This document shows, piece after piece, positions 1 to 10,700 of a DNA stretch of 64,000 bases. The stretch comes from Herbiconiux sp. SALV-R1. Lineage in GTDB: Bacteria > Actinomycetota > Actinomycetes > Actinomycetales > Microbacteriaceae. The stretch is from assembly GCF_013113715.1 (NCBI RefSeq), contig NZ_CP053344.1:744001-808000 (forward strand), given 5' to 3'. The notes under the pieces were generated by a model that did not search any database, was not told where the DNA came from, and saw only the letters and a list, made by a program, of their open reading frames with translations. How positions within the stretch are numbered: the stretch's first letter is position 1; each line of letters opens with the position of its first letter. A program made the translations under genes and the position numbers.

Positions 1-1837
1 GCAGCCCGGAGAGCAGGGAGCGGTGGATGCCGTCGGGGTTGACGCTCGGCTCGCCGAGGGTGAGGCCGAGGGGCTTCGCGAGCTGCCGGAGCTGCCGGTA
101 GACGTCTTGCCACTCGCGGATGCGCAGGTAGTTGAGGAACTCGGCCTTGCAGAGGCGGCGGAACGCGCTGGAGCTCAGCTCGCGCTGCTTCTCGTCGAGG
201 TAGTTCCAGAGGTTGAGCAGGGTGAGGAAGTCGCTCGTGGGGTCGGCGAAGCGGGCGTGCAGCTCGTCGGCGCGGCCGCGCTTCTCGAGCGGGCGCTCGC
301 GCGGGTCTTGGATGGTGAGGCCCGCCACGATAGCGAGCACCTCACGGCTGGTGTTCGTGCGCTTCGACTCCACGACCATGCGCGCGAAGCGCGGCTCGAT
401 GGGGAGACGGGCGAGGTCGCGGCCGATGCGGGTGAGTTGGGGAGCGTTCGAGACCGTCGCGCGGTTCGAGGCCGTCGCGCCGAGCTCCGCCAAGAGATCG
501 AGCCCATCCTTGATGCCCCGTGAATCAGGCGGTTGGAGGAAGGGGAACGAGGCGATGTCGCCGAGGTCGAGCGAGATCATCTGCAGGATGACCGCGGCGA
601 GGTTCGTGCGGAGGATCTCGGGGTCGGTGAACTCCGGCCGCCGCTCGAAGTCCTCCTGCGAGTAGAGACGGATGGCGATGCCGTCGCTGGTGCGGCCCGA
701 ACGGCCCGAACGCTGGTTCGCGCTCGCCTGCGAGATCGCCTCGATCGGCAGGCGCTGCACCTTCGATCGCACCGAGTAGCGGCTGATGCGCGCGGTGCCG
801 GCGTCGATCACGTACTTGATGCCCGGCACCGTGAGGCTCGTCTCGGCGACGTTGGTCGAGAGGATCACCCGGCGACGGATGCCCGGCGTCGAGCTGCGCT
901 GAAACACCTTGTGCTGGTCGGCGGCACTCAGCCGCCCGTAGAGAGGGAGCACCTCGGTGTCGGCGATGCGGCCGCTCGAGGCGAGACGACCTCGGAGGGC
1001 CTCCTCCGCATCCCGAATCTCGGTCTCCCCCGAGAGGAACACGAGCACATCGCCCGGGGCCTCGCGGGCGAGCTCGTCGAGGGCGTCGCCGATCGCCTCG
1101 AGCAGGTCTTTCGGTTCGGGAGCGGAGGCGCCGGGGGCGACGGGCGCGCGGGCGGGACGGGCCGACCGGTCGCGGCGTTCATCCGTCTCGTCGGGATCGT
1201 CCGGGTCGTCGGTCGGCGCCTCGGGCGCGAGCGGGCGGTACCTGATCTCGACCGGGAAGGTGCGCCCCGAGACCTCGACGATGGGTGCTGACGTGCCCTG
1301 CGCATCCGCGAAGTGACGGGCGAAGCTCTCGGGGTCGATCGTCGCGCTCGTGATGATGACCTTGAGGTCGGGGCGACGGGGGAGCAGCTGCTTGAGGTAG
1401 CCGAGGAGGAAGTCGATGTTGAGGCTGCGCTCGTGCGCCTCGTCGATGATGATGGTGTCGTAGCGCGACAGCATCCGGTCGTGGTTCATCTCGTTGAGCA
1501 GGATGCCGTCGGTCATCAGCTTGATGCGCGTCGCCTTCGACGCGCGGTCGGTGAAGCGCACCTGGTAGCCGACGAGGCCGCCCACCTCTTGGCCGAGCTC
1601 CTCGGCGATGCGCTCGGCGATGGTGCGCGCGGCGAGACGGCGCGGCTGGGTGTGCCCGATCGACTCGCGGCCGAGCTCGAGGCAGATCTTCGGCAGCTGC
1701 GTCGTCTTGCCCGATCCGGTCTCGCCGGCGACGATCACGACCTGATGGTCGCGGATGGCGCGTGCGATCTCGTCCTTCTTCTGGCTGACCGGCAGCTCGG
1801 GAGGAAAGACGATGCGGAGGGGGGAGTCGGCAGACAT
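1..1837 (-). CDS. hrpA: ATP-dependent RNA helicase HrpA, DEAH-box (3' end outside window)
   Basis: The reading frame starts with ATG at 1837 and runs off the left edge, giving about 612 residues of a protein that is usually around 1,300. Seen: Walker A GETGSGKT at residues 38-45, the DEAH box at 132-135 followed by ERSLN, an ITSATID motif III, and motif VI as QRSGRSGR, where the family norm is QRxGRAGR. An Asp/Arg/Pro-rich insert lies between the two RecA-like domains (around 1,090-1,220). HrpA helicases unwind RNA with ATP and are linked to mRNA processing and rescue of stalled ribosomes. The gene is monocistronic here; the next gene upstream on the same strand is a Tat-exported protein. Identity is firm; the C-terminal domains cannot be judged. 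Confidence 0.95.
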   Translation of the reverse strand, partial: MSADSPLRIVFPPELPVSQKKDEIARAIRDHQVVIVAGETGSGKTTQLPKICLELGRESIGHTQPRRLAARTIAERIAEELGQEVGGLVGYQVRFTDRASKATRIKLMTDGILLNEMNHDRMLSRYDTIIIDEAHERSLNIDFLLGYLKQLLPRRPDLKVIITSATIDPESFARHFADAQGTSAPIVEVSGRTFPVEIRYRPLAPEAPTDDPDDPDETDERRDRSARPARAPVAPGASAPEPKDLLEAIGDALDELAREAPGDVLVFLSGETEIRDAEEALRGRLASSGRIADTEVLPLYGRLSAADQHKVFQRSSTPGIRRRVILSTNVAETSLTVPGIKYVIDAGTARISRYSVRSKVQRLPIEAISQASANQRSGRSGRTSDGIAIRLYSQEDFERRPEFTDPEILRTNLAAVILQMISLDLGDIASFPFLQPPDSRGIKDGLDLLAELGATASNRATVSNAPQLTRIGRDLARLPIEPRFARMVVESKRTNTSREVLAIVAGLTIQDPRERPLEKRGRADELHARFADPTSDFLTLLNLWNYLDEKQRELSSSAFRRLCKAEFLNYLRIREWQDVYRQLRQLAKPLGLTLGEPSVNPDGIHRSLLSGL

Positions 1838-1916
1838 GAGCCTTCCATCCTACGACGGTCGGCTCGCCTGCGACCCACCCCCTCCGCGGCGTCGTGCGCT
1901 GGGGTGCCCGGCCGGG

Positions 1917-2486
1917 CTAGGCGCCGAAGCCGAGCTCGTCGTCGGCGACCTGGTAACCGGGCTCGGCCGCGTCGATCGAGATGACGATGCGGTCGCCCGA
2001 GGCGATCGTGCCTCCGAAGGTGAGCGACGGGAGGGTGGTGGTGGTGTTCGTGCTGGTGAGGCTCGGGCCCTGGAAGACGAGCAGGGTGGGGCTGTCGGTC
2101 GCGACCACCCAGCCCGCGGGCAGGGAGCCGTAGCTGACCGTCACGCCACTCGGGATGACGATCGTGTAGGTGAGCACGCCCGTCTCGGAGCCTTGGGGGA
2201 GGTTGAGCGCCGAGAGGGTGCCGTCGTAGGTGCCCTCGAGGGCGCGCGGGTCGCCGTCACCGGTGAAGGTGACCTGGTTGTCACGCGCGATGGAGAGCGA
2301 GATGGTGGCGCTCGCCGAGGCGAGGGGGGTCGCGACGGCGAGGGCGATGACGGGGGCCGCCCAGGCGGCGGCGGTGGTGAACTGGCGGCGGCTGACGCCG
2401 GTCGAGGCGGCGGCGGTGCCGGCCGCGTCGGCGTCGGCGGAGGCGCCGGTCGAGGAGTTTCCGGGCATGGCTGAAGAGCGGGTCAT
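1917..2486 (-). CDS. Hypothetical exported protein with Tat signal
   Basis: This is a 189-residue protein. A long polar Ser/Thr/Ala N-region is followed by a twin-arginine motif SRRQF (Arg33-Arg34), a hydrophobic stretch AAPVIALAV and an Ala-x-Ala cleavage region near residue 60. The mature part is about 130 residues, rich in Thr, Ser, Gly and Val and with no cysteine. It looks like a beta-sandwich surface domain; that is inference from composition only. It ends 79 bp upstream of hrpA on the same strand, and the gene on its other side is divergent. I recognise no family. Export through the Tat route suggests folding in the cytoplasm before secretion. Confidence 0.75.
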   Translation of the reverse strand: MTRSSAMPGNSSTGASADADAAGTAAASTGVSRRQFTTAAAWAAPVIALAVATPLASASATISLSIARDNQVTFTGDGDPRALEGTYDGTLSALNLPQGSETGVLTYTIVIPSGVTVSYGSLPAGWVVATDSPTLLVFQGPSLTSTNTTTTLPSLTFGGTIASGDRIVISIDAAEPGYQVADDELGFGA

Positions 2487-2625
2487 GGGGTCTCCGATTT
2501 CGGGTCGGTAGGAGCATCCGGGTCGATGCTCCTCGGTAATTTACCCCCGGACGGGGGTCGAGCACAGGGGCGGGATGTCCACGAAACGACATGTTCGGCA
2601 GGTTCTCCGGGCGTACGGTGGAACG

Positions 2626-3462
2626 GTGAGCGACGTCGAGTTCGAAGAGTCCTGGAACAGCTGGCATGAAGCGAGGCTGCGCACCGTCACGGCCCCGCAC
2701 GGCATCGCCGCGCTCGTGGCCACCCACTGGCTGTCGGCCGAGCCGCAGCAGCTCGAGGGGCTCGAGGGGTCGTGGCGGCTCGACGACGGGGCCATCGTCG
2801 GCGACGACTTCACCATCGACGAGGGCGGCGAGACGCTCGTCGGTGGCCTGCTGCTGCGGCACTTCCGGCGCGACGACGACGTCGCACTGCGGGTGCTCGA
2901 CCCCGAGGCGGCGAGCCGCGCATCCGTCGTCGGCATCGACGCGTACCCGGCCGACGAGGCATGGGCGCTGAGGGGGCGCTTCCACCCGGCCGAGGCCGAC
3001 GCCACGGTCGAGATGAACCTCGTCGACGGCTACGTCGAGAGCTCGAAGCTGGCCGGCACCATCGCGCTCGAGGTCGGCGGGCGTGAGGTCGAGCTGGTGG
3101 CCACCGGCGACGCGAGCGGGATGCTCGTGGTCTTCGGCGACACCACGAACGGAGACGAGACCTATCGGTTCCGCTTCCTGCGCCTGCGGGCCGACGCGGG
3201 CGGCGGCGAGATCGAGGTCGACTTCAACCGGGCCTTCCTGCCGCCGTGCGCGTTCGCCGACTTCTACGTCTGCCCGTTCCCGCCGCCGCAGAACCGGCTC
3301 GACGTGCCGGTGCGGGCGGGGGAGAAGGCCGTGGTGCGGCGTTCCGCCGGCGAGGGCGGCGCGGGCGCGGGCGGCGCTGTCGCGGGGAGCGCCGACGGGG
3401 GCGGCGCGGCCGCGGGAAGCGCCGTCGGGGGCGGCGCGGCCGCGGGGAGCGCCGTCGCGTGA
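2626..3462 (+). CDS. DUF1684 family protein with Gly/Ala repeat tail
   Basis: The family signature is near the C-terminus: a conserved Pro-Pro-Cys-Ala-Phe block, then [23 protein letters not shown]1684 proteins have no established biochemical role that I know. I chose the GTG start at 2626 because the conserved part ([10 protein letters not shown]) begins there; an in-frame ATG lies 51 bp upstream. After the domain comes a roughly 37-residue Gly/Ala/Ser tail made by a 30-bp tandem repeat (3385-3459). The stop TGA overlaps the GTG of the next gene (GTGA), so the two are probably translated together. Confidence 0.85.
   Translation: MSDVEFEESWNSWHEARLRTVTAPHGIAALVATHWLSAEPQQLEGLEGSWRLDDGAIVGDDFTIDEGGETLVGGLLLRHFRRDDDVALRVLDPEAASRASVVGIDAYPADEAWALRGRFHPAEADATVEMNLVDGYVESSKLAGTIALEVGGREVELVATGDASGMLVVFGDTTNGDETYRFRFLRLRADAGGGEIEVDFNRAFLPPCAFADFYVCPFPPPQNRLDVPVRAGEKAVVRRSAGEGGAGAGGAVAGSADGGGAAAGSAVGGGAAAGSAVA
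3385..3459 (+). repeat. 30-bp tandem repeat, 2.5 copies, in-frame
   Basis: Units at 3385-3414, 3415-3444 and a half unit at 3445-3459 are nearly identical and begin gggagcgccg. Each encodes a 10-residue Gly/Ala/Ser block at the C-terminus of the DUF1684 protein. The array runs right up to the start codon of the following gene. Confidence 0.85.
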
Positions 3463-5489
3463 CCAACCGCCTCGCCTCCGCCATCAGTCCGTACCTGAGG
3501 TCGCACGCCGACAACCCGGTCGACTGGTGGGCGTGGGGTGAGGAGGCGTTCGCCGAGGCGCGGCGGCGCGACGTTCCGGTGCTGGTGTCGATCGGGTACT
3601 CCACCTGCCACTGGTGCCACGTCATGGCTCGCGAGAGCTTCAGCGACCCGGCGCTCGCCGCGGTGCTGAACGAGCGGTTCGTGGCCGTCAAGGTCGACCG
3701 GGAGGAGCATCCGGAGGTCGACTCGGCGTACCTCGCCGCGGCGGGAGCGTTCACGCAGAACCTCGGCTGGCCGCTCAACGTGTTCACGACGGGCGACGCG
3801 AAGGTGTTCTACGGGGGCACGTACTCGCCGCCGGTGCCGGTCGACGGGCATCCGTCGTTCCGGCAGGTGCTCGACGCGGTGTGGGAGGCGTGGACGGCGC
3901 GGCGCGGTGAGGTGGAGACGCTCGCGGGGGAGGTCGCGGCGGCGGTGGGGGCCGCGGGGGCTGCGGGGGCTTCGGGTTCTGGTGCTGCGGGTTCTGCGGG
4001 GGTGGGTGCGCTGCCCGGTGCCGACGTGCTCGCGGAGGCGGTGGGCGAGCTGCTCCAGTACGAGGACACCAGGCACGGCGGGTTCGGCGGGGCGCCGAAG
4101 TTCCCGGTGGCGCCGGTGCTGCGCTTCCTGCTCGCCTCGCCGGCACTGGGAGCGCGTGAGCTGGCGCACCGCACGCTGCGCGCGATGGCTTCATCGCCGC
4201 TGCGAGATGCCGTGGAGGGCGGCTTCTTCCGGTACTCCACCCGGCGCGACTGGAGCGACCCGCACTACGAGCGGATGCTCTACGACAACGCCCTGCTGCT
4301 CGACGTGTACACGATCGCGTGGACTCAGGATGCTTCTGCCGAGGGTCGCTGGGCTCGCGACACGGCTGCGGGGATCGCGTCGTTCCTGGTGTCGGTGCTG
4401 CAGCTGCCCGGGGGCGGCTTCGCCTCGGCGCAGGACTCCGAGAGCACCGTCGACGGGCGGCGCGTGGAGGGCGGGTACTACCTGCTCGACGCCGCGGCGC
4501 GCGCCGCGCAGACCCCGCCGGCCCTCGACGACAAGGTGCTCACCGGCTGGAACGGACTCGCCATCTCGGCCCTCGCCCGTGCCGGCCTCGCGCTCGACGA
4601 TCCCTCGCTCACCACCGCCGCGCAGCACGCCGCCGACTTCCTGCTCGCCTCGCACCTGCGCGGCGACCTGCTCGTGCGCGCCTCGGTCGACGGCGTGGCC
4701 TCGGACGCCCGCGCCACCCTGGAGGACTACGGCATGCTCGCCGAGGGCCTCCTCCGCCTCGCCGCCGCCACCGGCTCCGTCCGCTACGCCGAGGCCGGCC
4801 GGATGCTCGTCGACGCCGTGCTCGGGGGTGCGGGCGGCGCGGTCGCGGGCGCGAACGATCAGGCCGGCGCCGGCGCGGATGGAGCGGTCGGCGCGAGCGC
4901 GAGTGACCCGGCGGGCGCGGATGGCGCGGACGTGCTCGGGGGAGCGCGCGGCGGGTTCCGCGTGCCCGGCGGGGGTGACCCCGTGCTGGGGGCGCGGGGG
5001 CTCGCGGTCGAGCTCGATCCGTCGGAGGGGGCCTACCCGTCGGGGCCGAGTGCGGTGTGCTCTGCGGCCCTGGTGCTGCACTCGCTCACCGGGCGGCGCG
5101 AGTATCGCGAGGCGGTCGTCGCGGCCGTGGCGCGGGTCGCTCCGCTCGCGGTCACCCGGCCCATCTCGTTCGGCACCACGCTCGAGCTGCTCACGCGGCT
5201 CGCCGCCCCCTTCGAAGAACTCGTGCTCATCGAGCCCGACACGCCTCCCGCTGCCCTGTCTGAAGAGGCTGTCATGGCGGCGGAGGGCCTCCGCGCCGCT
5301 GTGCGCATGGCGACGAGCGACCTCGTCGCCGTCGCCACCGAGTCCGCCGCGGCGATGCTCACCTCCGCCGGATTCGAGCTCTTCGCCGGCCGCACCGCCC
5401 CCGCCGGCGTGCCGACCGCCTACCTCTGCCACGACTCGGTGTGCCGCCTCCCCACCACCACCGCCTCGGGCCTCACCGTTTCCCGCTGA
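3459..5489 (+). CDS. Thioredoxin-domain protein of the YyaL / SPATA20 family
   Basis: This 676-residue protein begins [18 protein letters not shown], the hallmark N-terminus of the family. A thioredoxin-like domain follows with CHWC at residues 50-53 ([14 protein letters not shown]), then a six-hairpin glycosidase-like (alpha/alpha toroid) region containing LYDNALLL and [14 protein letters not shown]. The family is widespread, and its function is not established beyond possible redox or sugar epimerase-like roles. It starts with GTG overlapping the previous stop by 4 bp. Two low-complexity Gly/Ala/Ser/Asp inserts (near 3950-4015 and 4820-4970) are absent from the usual core and look like recent repeat expansion. 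Confidence 0.9.
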   Translation: MTNRLASAISPYLRSHADNPVDWWAWGEEAFAEARRRDVPVLVSIGYSTCHWCHVMARESFSDPALAAVLNERFVAVKVDREEHPEVDSAYLAAAGAFTQNLGWPLNVFTTGDAKVFYGGTYSPPVPVDGHPSFRQVLDAVWEAWTARRGEVETLAGEVAAAVGAAGAAGASGSGAAGSAGVGALPGADVLAEAVGELLQYEDTRHGGFGGAPKFPVAPVLRFLLASPALGARELAHRTLRAMASSPLRDAVEGGFFRYSTRRDWSDPHYERMLYDNALLLDVYTIAWTQDASAEGRWARDTAAGIASFLVSVLQLPGGGFASAQDSESTVDGRRVEGGYYLLDAAARAAQTPPALDDKVLTGWNGLAISALARAGLALDDPSLTTAAQHAADFLLASHLRGDLLVRASVDGVASDARATLEDYGMLAEGLLRLAAATGSVRYAEAGRMLVDAVLGGAGGAVAGANDQAGAGADGAVGASASDPAGADGADVLGGARGGFRVPGGGDPVLGARGLAVELDPSEGAYPSGPSAVCSAALVLHSLTGRREYREAVVAAVARVAPLAVTRPISFGTTLELLTRLAAPFEELVLIEPDTPPAALSEEAVMAAEGLRAAVRMATSDLVAVATESAAAMLTSAGFELFAGRTAPAGVPTAYLCHDSVCRLPTTTASGLTVSR

Positions 5490-5542
5490 GCCGCCCCGCG
5501 CATCCGGAGCCCGGGTCGACCCCGCGTCTGCGCCCACCAGCT

Positions 5543-5598
5543 TTCTTGCGGACAAAGTCCGTCAAGACTGCAGTTCTGACGGACTTTGTCCGCAAGAA
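5543..5598. repeat. 56-bp near-perfect palindrome
   Basis: Arms of 22 bp (beginning ttcttgcggacaaagtcc) are exact reverse complements and flank a 12-nt centre containing the palindrome ctgcag. It lies in the gap between the YyaL-type gene and the ABC exporter operon, both on the plus strand. No T-run follows, so it is not a classic intrinsic terminator, though the transcript would form a very stable hairpin. It shares the outer motif ttcttgcgg with the dispersed hairpin repeat at 20196-20262; the relation is uncertain. Confidence 0.85.
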
Positions 5599-5716
5599 CG
5601 CGCACGCGCGCGGGCCGCGCGCATGTCAGCGGCACGTCAGTGCCGGGTAAGCGGCCGGGAGGAGAGTCGTGGCAGAGCGAGACGCTCACCACGAACCCCT
5701 CCCGAAAGGAGACCGC

Positions 5717-6799
5717 ATGTCGACCATGAACCCGAACGCCCGCATCCACGGCGACTGGGCAGTCGAAGCCCACGGACTCGTCAAGGTCTTCGGCGACAAC
5801 CGCGCCGTCGACGGTGTCGACCTCAGCGTGCGCACCGGCACCGTCTACGGTGTGCTCGGCCCGAACGGTGCCGGCAAGACCACCACCATCCGCATGCTCG
5901 CCACCCTGCTGAAGCCCGACGGGGGCGAGGCCACCGTCTTCGGCCACGACATCCGCCGCGAGGCGCAGATCGTGCGGCAGCTCATCGGCGTCACCGGCCA
6001 GTACGCGAGCGTCGACGAGACCCTCAGCGCCACCGAGAACCTCGTGCTGTTCTCCCGCCTCAACGGGCTCAGCCGAAAAGATGCGCACAAGAAGTCCACA
6101 GAGCTCCTCGAGGAGTTCGGACTCACAGAAGCGGCAAAACGCCCCCTCAAGAAGTTCTCCGGTGGTATGCGCCGCCGCCTCGACCTCGCCGCCAGCCTCA
6201 TCTCGCAGCCGCCGCTCATCTTCCTTGACGAGCCCACCACCGGCCTCGACCCGCGCACCCGCGCGCAGATGTGGGACACCATCCGCCGGCTCGTCTCCAC
6301 CGGATCGACCGTGCTCCTCACCACCCAGTACCTCGACGAGGCCGACCAGCTCGCCGACCGCATCGCCGTCATCGACCGCGGTGTGGTCGTGGCCGAGGGC
6401 ACGGCCGATGAGCTGAAGGGCTCGGTCGGTCAGGCCTCGCTGCTGCTGCGGCTTGCCGATGCGGCGAACCTCGAACGGGCGCGCTTCGCCATCCTCGACG
6501 TGCTCGGCGTCGAGTCGGTGCTGAGCCCCGAGGCCGGGCGCGTGACCGCCCCCATGACCGACCCCGACTCGGTCACCGACCTGCTCATCCGGCTGCGGGC
6601 CGACGGCATCGCCGTCGCCGAGCTGTCTGTGCAGCAGCCCACCCTCGACGAGGTGTTCCTTGCCCTCACCGGGCACGCCGCCGGAGACGGAACGGATGCT
6701 GCCGACGCGAGCCGCGCATCCGGAACCGGCGCCCCCGGCGGCGCACCCGCCACCCCCGGCGCATCCGCCCCCGAACTCGAACTGGAGACCAGCCGATGA
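5717..6799 (+). CDS. DrrA-type ABC transporter ATP-binding protein
   Basis: This 360-residue ATPase has Walker A GPNGAGKTT (residues 48-56), the signature FSGGMRRRLDLA, Walker B IFLDEPTTGLDP and a C-terminal extension of the DrrA kind (QQPTLDEVFLALTG). DrrA proteins pair with a DrrB permease to export drugs or lipids. ATG at 5717 is preceded by aaaggag. The last codons overlap the permease start (ATGA). The extreme C-terminus is a Gly/Ala/Pro-rich tail. The substrate cannot be read from sequence; daunorubicin-type specificity should not be assumed. Confidence 0.93.
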   Translation: MSTMNPNARIHGDWAVEAHGLVKVFGDNRAVDGVDLSVRTGTVYGVLGPNGAGKTTTIRMLATLLKPDGGEATVFGHDIRREAQIVRQLIGVTGQYASVDETLSATENLVLFSRLNGLSRKDAHKKSTELLEEFGLTEAAKRPLKKFSGGMRRRLDLAASLISQPPLIFLDEPTTGLDPRTRAQMWDTIRRLVSTGSTVLLTTQYLDEADQLADRIAVIDRGVVVAEGTADELKGSVGQASLLLRLADAANLERARFAILDVLGVESVLSPEAGRVTAPMTDPDSVTDLLIRLRADGIAVAELSVQQPTLDEVFLALTGHAAGDGTDAADASRASGTGAPGGAPATPGASAPELELETSR

Positions 6800-7623
6800 C
6801 CACCACCCTCGCCCCCACCACGATCGCCCCCGGGGTGACCCGCACCCTCAAGAACCACGTCAGCATCGCGCAGACCGTGCAGAACTCGTTCAGCATGGCG
6901 GCTCGCGGGCTCATCAAGATCAGGCGAACGCCCGAGCAGCTCATCGACGTGACGCTGCAGCCGATCATCTTCACGCTGATGTTCACGTACATCTTCGGCG
7001 GCGCGATCGCGGGCAGCATCGCCGACTACCTGCCGCAGCTGATTCCGGGAATCCTCGTGCAGACGGTGATCACGACCTCGGTCGTCACCGGCATCCAACT
7101 GCGGGAAGACATGGACAAGGGAGTGTTCGACCGCTTCAAGTCGCTGCCCATCGCCCGCATCGCGCCCCTCGCCGGTGCGCTGCTCGCCGACACCGTGCGC
7201 TACGCGATCGCCACCACGCTCACCTTCACGATGGGCGTCATCATGGGCTACCGTCCGGGCGGCGGCTTCGGGTTCGTGGTGCTGGCGGGGCTGCTCGTCA
7301 TCGCCTGCTCGTGGGCGATCAGCTGGATCTTCGCGTTCTTCGGCGTCATCGCCCGCAGCGCGTCGAGCGTGCAGGGCATCTCGTTCCTCGTGCTGTTCCC
7401 GCTGACGTTCCTCTCGAACGCGTTCGTGCCGGTCGACACGCTGCCGACGTTCCTTCAGTGGTTCGTGAACATCAACCCGGTGTCGCACCTCGTGACCGCG
7501 GTGCGCGACCTCGCGAACTCGGGGATGTGGACGAGCGACGCGTGGATCTCGCTGCTCGGCGCCGCGATCATCGTCGCGATCTTCGCGCCGCTTACGGTGC
7601 GGGCGTACATGAAGAAGGCGTGA
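6796..7623 (+). CDS. DrrB-type ABC transporter permease
   Basis: This 275-residue membrane protein carries the ABC-2 type fold with about six hydrophobic segments. Typical DrrB features are an N-terminal RTPEQLIDVTLQPIIF block, the DMDKGVFDRFKSLPI loop and a C-terminal FLSNAFVPVDTLP motif. It overlaps the ATPase gene by 4 bp and must form the exporter with it. The operon ends here; a 135-bp GC-rich gap separates it from the convergent SARP regulator, which could regulate it but shows no direct link in sequence. Confidence 0.93.
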   Translation: MTTTLAPTTIAPGVTRTLKNHVSIAQTVQNSFSMAARGLIKIRRTPEQLIDVTLQPIIFTLMFTYIFGGAIAGSIADYLPQLIPGILVQTVITTSVVTGIQLREDMDKGVFDRFKSLPIARIAPLAGALLADTVRYAIATTLTFTMGVIMGYRPGGGFGFVVLAGLLVIACSWAISWIFAFFGVIARSASSVQGISFLVLFPLTFLSNAFVPVDTLPTFLQWFVNINPVSHLVTAVRDLANSGMWTSDAWISLLGAAIIVAIFAPLTVRAYMKKA

Positions 7624-7758
7624 GGCGGCGCGGCGCGCGTGGCGCCCGGTGCGTGGCGCGCGTCGTCGTCGCTGGGCGGTGCGTTGTGCGCGTGGCGCGC
7701 GCCGGTTGTCGGACCCCGCGCGGGGTGGCTTCGAGCCATCCTGGCGCGGGGTTCGGCG

Positions 7759-10700
7759 TCAGTGCCAGCCCCACGACCAGGGGGCGGGGGTGCCGAGGAG
7801 CGCGGTGATGCGGGCGGGTCGGTCGACTGCGGGGAGGGCGGCGGCGGATGCGCGGGCAGCGCTGAGCGGGTCGGCAGCGGAGGCGGTGCTCGCCGCGGCA
7901 GACGTGGCGGGGGTCGCCGCGTCGTGCTGGTACCCGTCGAGGAGGGGGCCGAGGTGGAGGGCGGGGGAGTCCTGGCGGGCGCCCATCGACTCGGCGAGGG
8001 TGAGGAGTTCGAGGGTGACGTCGGGGTGGAAGGGCTGCACCCAGACGGCGAGTCCTATGACGGATGCGCCCAGCACGGGGTGGTCGACCCGGCCACCCAT
8101 CCGGAGTGTCGCGAGCGTGCGCGAGCGCAGCCGCCGAGCGAGCAGGAGGCGCTCGGCGGCGAGCGACTCCGGGGTGAGGTGCGCGCCCGCGAGGTGCAGG
8201 GCGTCGAGGGTCTGCGCGACGAGGGCTGCCGAGAGCACGATGAGGTACCACGGCGACGCGCGCATGCGCGGGGCGGAGGCGAAGGTGCCGACGGCGCGGG
8301 CGTAGTGCTCGCGGGCGTCGGCGAAGCGGCCCTCGGCCCGGGCGAGCTCGGCGAGGCCGGAGTGGCCGATCGCTGCGATGTCGACGCCGTCGCTCTCGCC
8401 CGGGCTCACCACGAGCCGCTCGAACACCTCGCGTGCCGCATCGAACTCGCCGGTGGCGATCTGGTTGCTGGCGATCACCCACTCGATCTGCCGGAGGTCG
8501 TCGGCGGCGCCGAGCCGTGCGAGACCGGTGCGGGCTTGCTCGGCCCAGCGGAGCGCATCCGTCGGCTCGTTGCTCTGGCTGTGCAGGGCGCCGAGCATCT
8601 GCGCGGCCATCGCGCCGCCCCAGGTGTCGTCGAGCGACTCGGCAAGGCGGGCCGCGGCGCGGGCGGAGGCGACGGCGTCGGCCCGGCGACCCTCGTTCTC
8701 GGCCCAGACGCTGCCCATGATCGCGCCGAGCAGAGTGGTGGGCCGGTGCGACGACTTCATCGCCACCTCGACGCGCCCACGCAGAAGGTTCTCGTCGCCC
8801 GAGGCCAGCAGCACGCCCGCCATCGTCGCCAGGCGTTCGTCGACCGGCGGATGCTCGCTCACCAGCCGCCGCAGCTGCGACAGCGGTCGCACCGCGAAGC
8901 GCAGATCGGTGAGCACGTTGGTCGCGACGACGATCACGAGTCCGAGCGTGAGCAGTTCGCGTCGCGCATCGTTGGGCGCATACCCGCGTAGCACCTCGTA
9001 GACCGGTCGGCTGAACGCCAGCACCTCGCTGTGGGCACTGCGCAGCGACCAGTAGTAGCCGAGCAGCGCGAACACCGACGCCACTACCTCGGCGCGCCCG
9101 CTGTCGATGGCGCGGCGGAGCAGGTCGATGAGGTTGTCCTCCTCGACGGCGATGACCGCGAAGGTCTCGACCTGGCGCGCCCCGTCGGTGTCGGGCAGCA
9201 GTCGCAGCGCGAGTGCGTCGGCCCAGCCGAACAGCGCGTCGCGCACCGCGTCGCGCCGACCCTCGAGGTCGAGCTGCTGCTGCCCGAACTCGCGCACCGT
9301 CTCGAGCATGCGGTACCGCATGCCCACCCGTCCTTCCACCATCACCACGAGCGACTGGGCCACGAGCGCGTCGAGCAGCTCGAGCGCCTCGAGTTCGTCG
9401 ACGCCGAGCACCGCGGCGGCCCCCTCGAGGCCGAACCCGTCGGCGAACTCCGACAGGCAGGCGAGGGCGCGCTGCTCGTCGCGGCCGAGCAGGTTCCAGC
9501 TCCATTCGATCACCGCGAACAGGGTGCGGTGCCGCTCGGGGGCCGAGCGGTCGCCGCCCGTGAGCAGCACGAAGCGGTTCGAGAGCCTGCGCTCGATCTC
9601 GTCGATCGACAGCGAACGGATGCGCGCCGCCGCCAGCTCAATCGCCAACGGAAGACCGTCGAGCCGCGAACACAGCCGCGCCACGGTGTCGAGCGGAAGG
9701 AGCGCGTCGGGGCGGGCGGCCGTGGCCCGGTCGACGAACAGCCGCACGGCGGGGTCGTCGAGTTGGGTGGGGTCGGCCTGGAGGGGCGTGCTGTGGACGG
9801 GTGCCGCGGGCGCGGGGCCGGGGCCGGACGCGGCCGTGGTCGACGGTGCGCTCGCGCTCGGCGCGATCGTGCTCGATGCGGCCGCGCCGCTCGCCCGCCC
9901 GGTCGGCGCGAGCGCATTCGTCGCGGCCACCCCGTTCGCGCGCCCGAGGGGCGGCAGCGCGTAGACCCGCTCGCTCGAGATCGCGAGCGGCGTGCGGCTG
10001 GTGGTGAGCACGGTGAGCTCGGGCAGCTCGCCGGTGAGCTCGGCGCACCAGGCCGCGGCAGCCTCGATGAGGTGCTCGCAGTTGTCGACGACGAGCAGGG
10101 TGCGACGCTCGCCGAGCCGGTTCAGGATGCGCGTGCGCAGGTCGGCCCGCACCACCTGGTCTCCGATGCGCCGACTGGTCGCCACCTCCCTGATGCCGAG
10201 GGCCGCGGCGAGCGCGAATACCACGTCGTCGCCCGACCGAACACCGGCGAGTTCGACGACGACGATCGACTCGAACGCACCGGCCGACGCCGCCCGGGCC
10301 GCGAGCTCGTGCGCGATGCGCGTCTTGCCCAGCCCGCCGGGCCCGAGCACGGTCGTGATCCGCGAGCGTCGAAGGAGCTGCTCGAGCGCGGCAAGGTCGC
10401 CGTCGCGCCCGATGAGGGCGTTCGGCGCCGCGCGCACGCCGCGCACGATCGCGGTGGGGGTCGATGCGCGCGCTACCGGCGGCGGGGCGACGACCACCGC
10501 GGAGCGCGGCGCCCCGGGCGTCACGTCATCGCGCGCAAGCAGTTCGAGGTGGAGCGCCTGCAGTTCGGGCGAGGGGCTCGTGCCGAAGGTCTCCTGCACC
10601 GCTGACCGGTACTGCGCGAAGACCTCCAGCGCCTCGGTGGGACGGCCCAGCGCATCGAGCGCCTGCATGAGCAGGAGTCGCGCGCTGTCGTCGAAGGGGG

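Noticed and set aside
1-1837. Degenerate HrpA because motif VI is QRSGRSGR
   Set aside because: The arginines needed for ATP hydrolysis are kept; Ala to Ser is a mild change.
5543-5598. Insertion sequence terminal repeat
   Set aside because: The arms are adjacent, with only 12 nt between them, and no transposase is near.
3907-6228. Very long open frame on the plus strand (773 codons)
   Set aside because: It is an out-of-frame shadow of the YyaL-type and ABC ATPase genes, rich in Arg and Pro, and crosses two real genes and a palindrome.
5717-7623. Antibiotic biosynthesis cluster signalled by DrrAB and the SARP regulator
   Set aside because: No biosynthetic enzyme lies nearby; both neighbours stand among unrelated genes.
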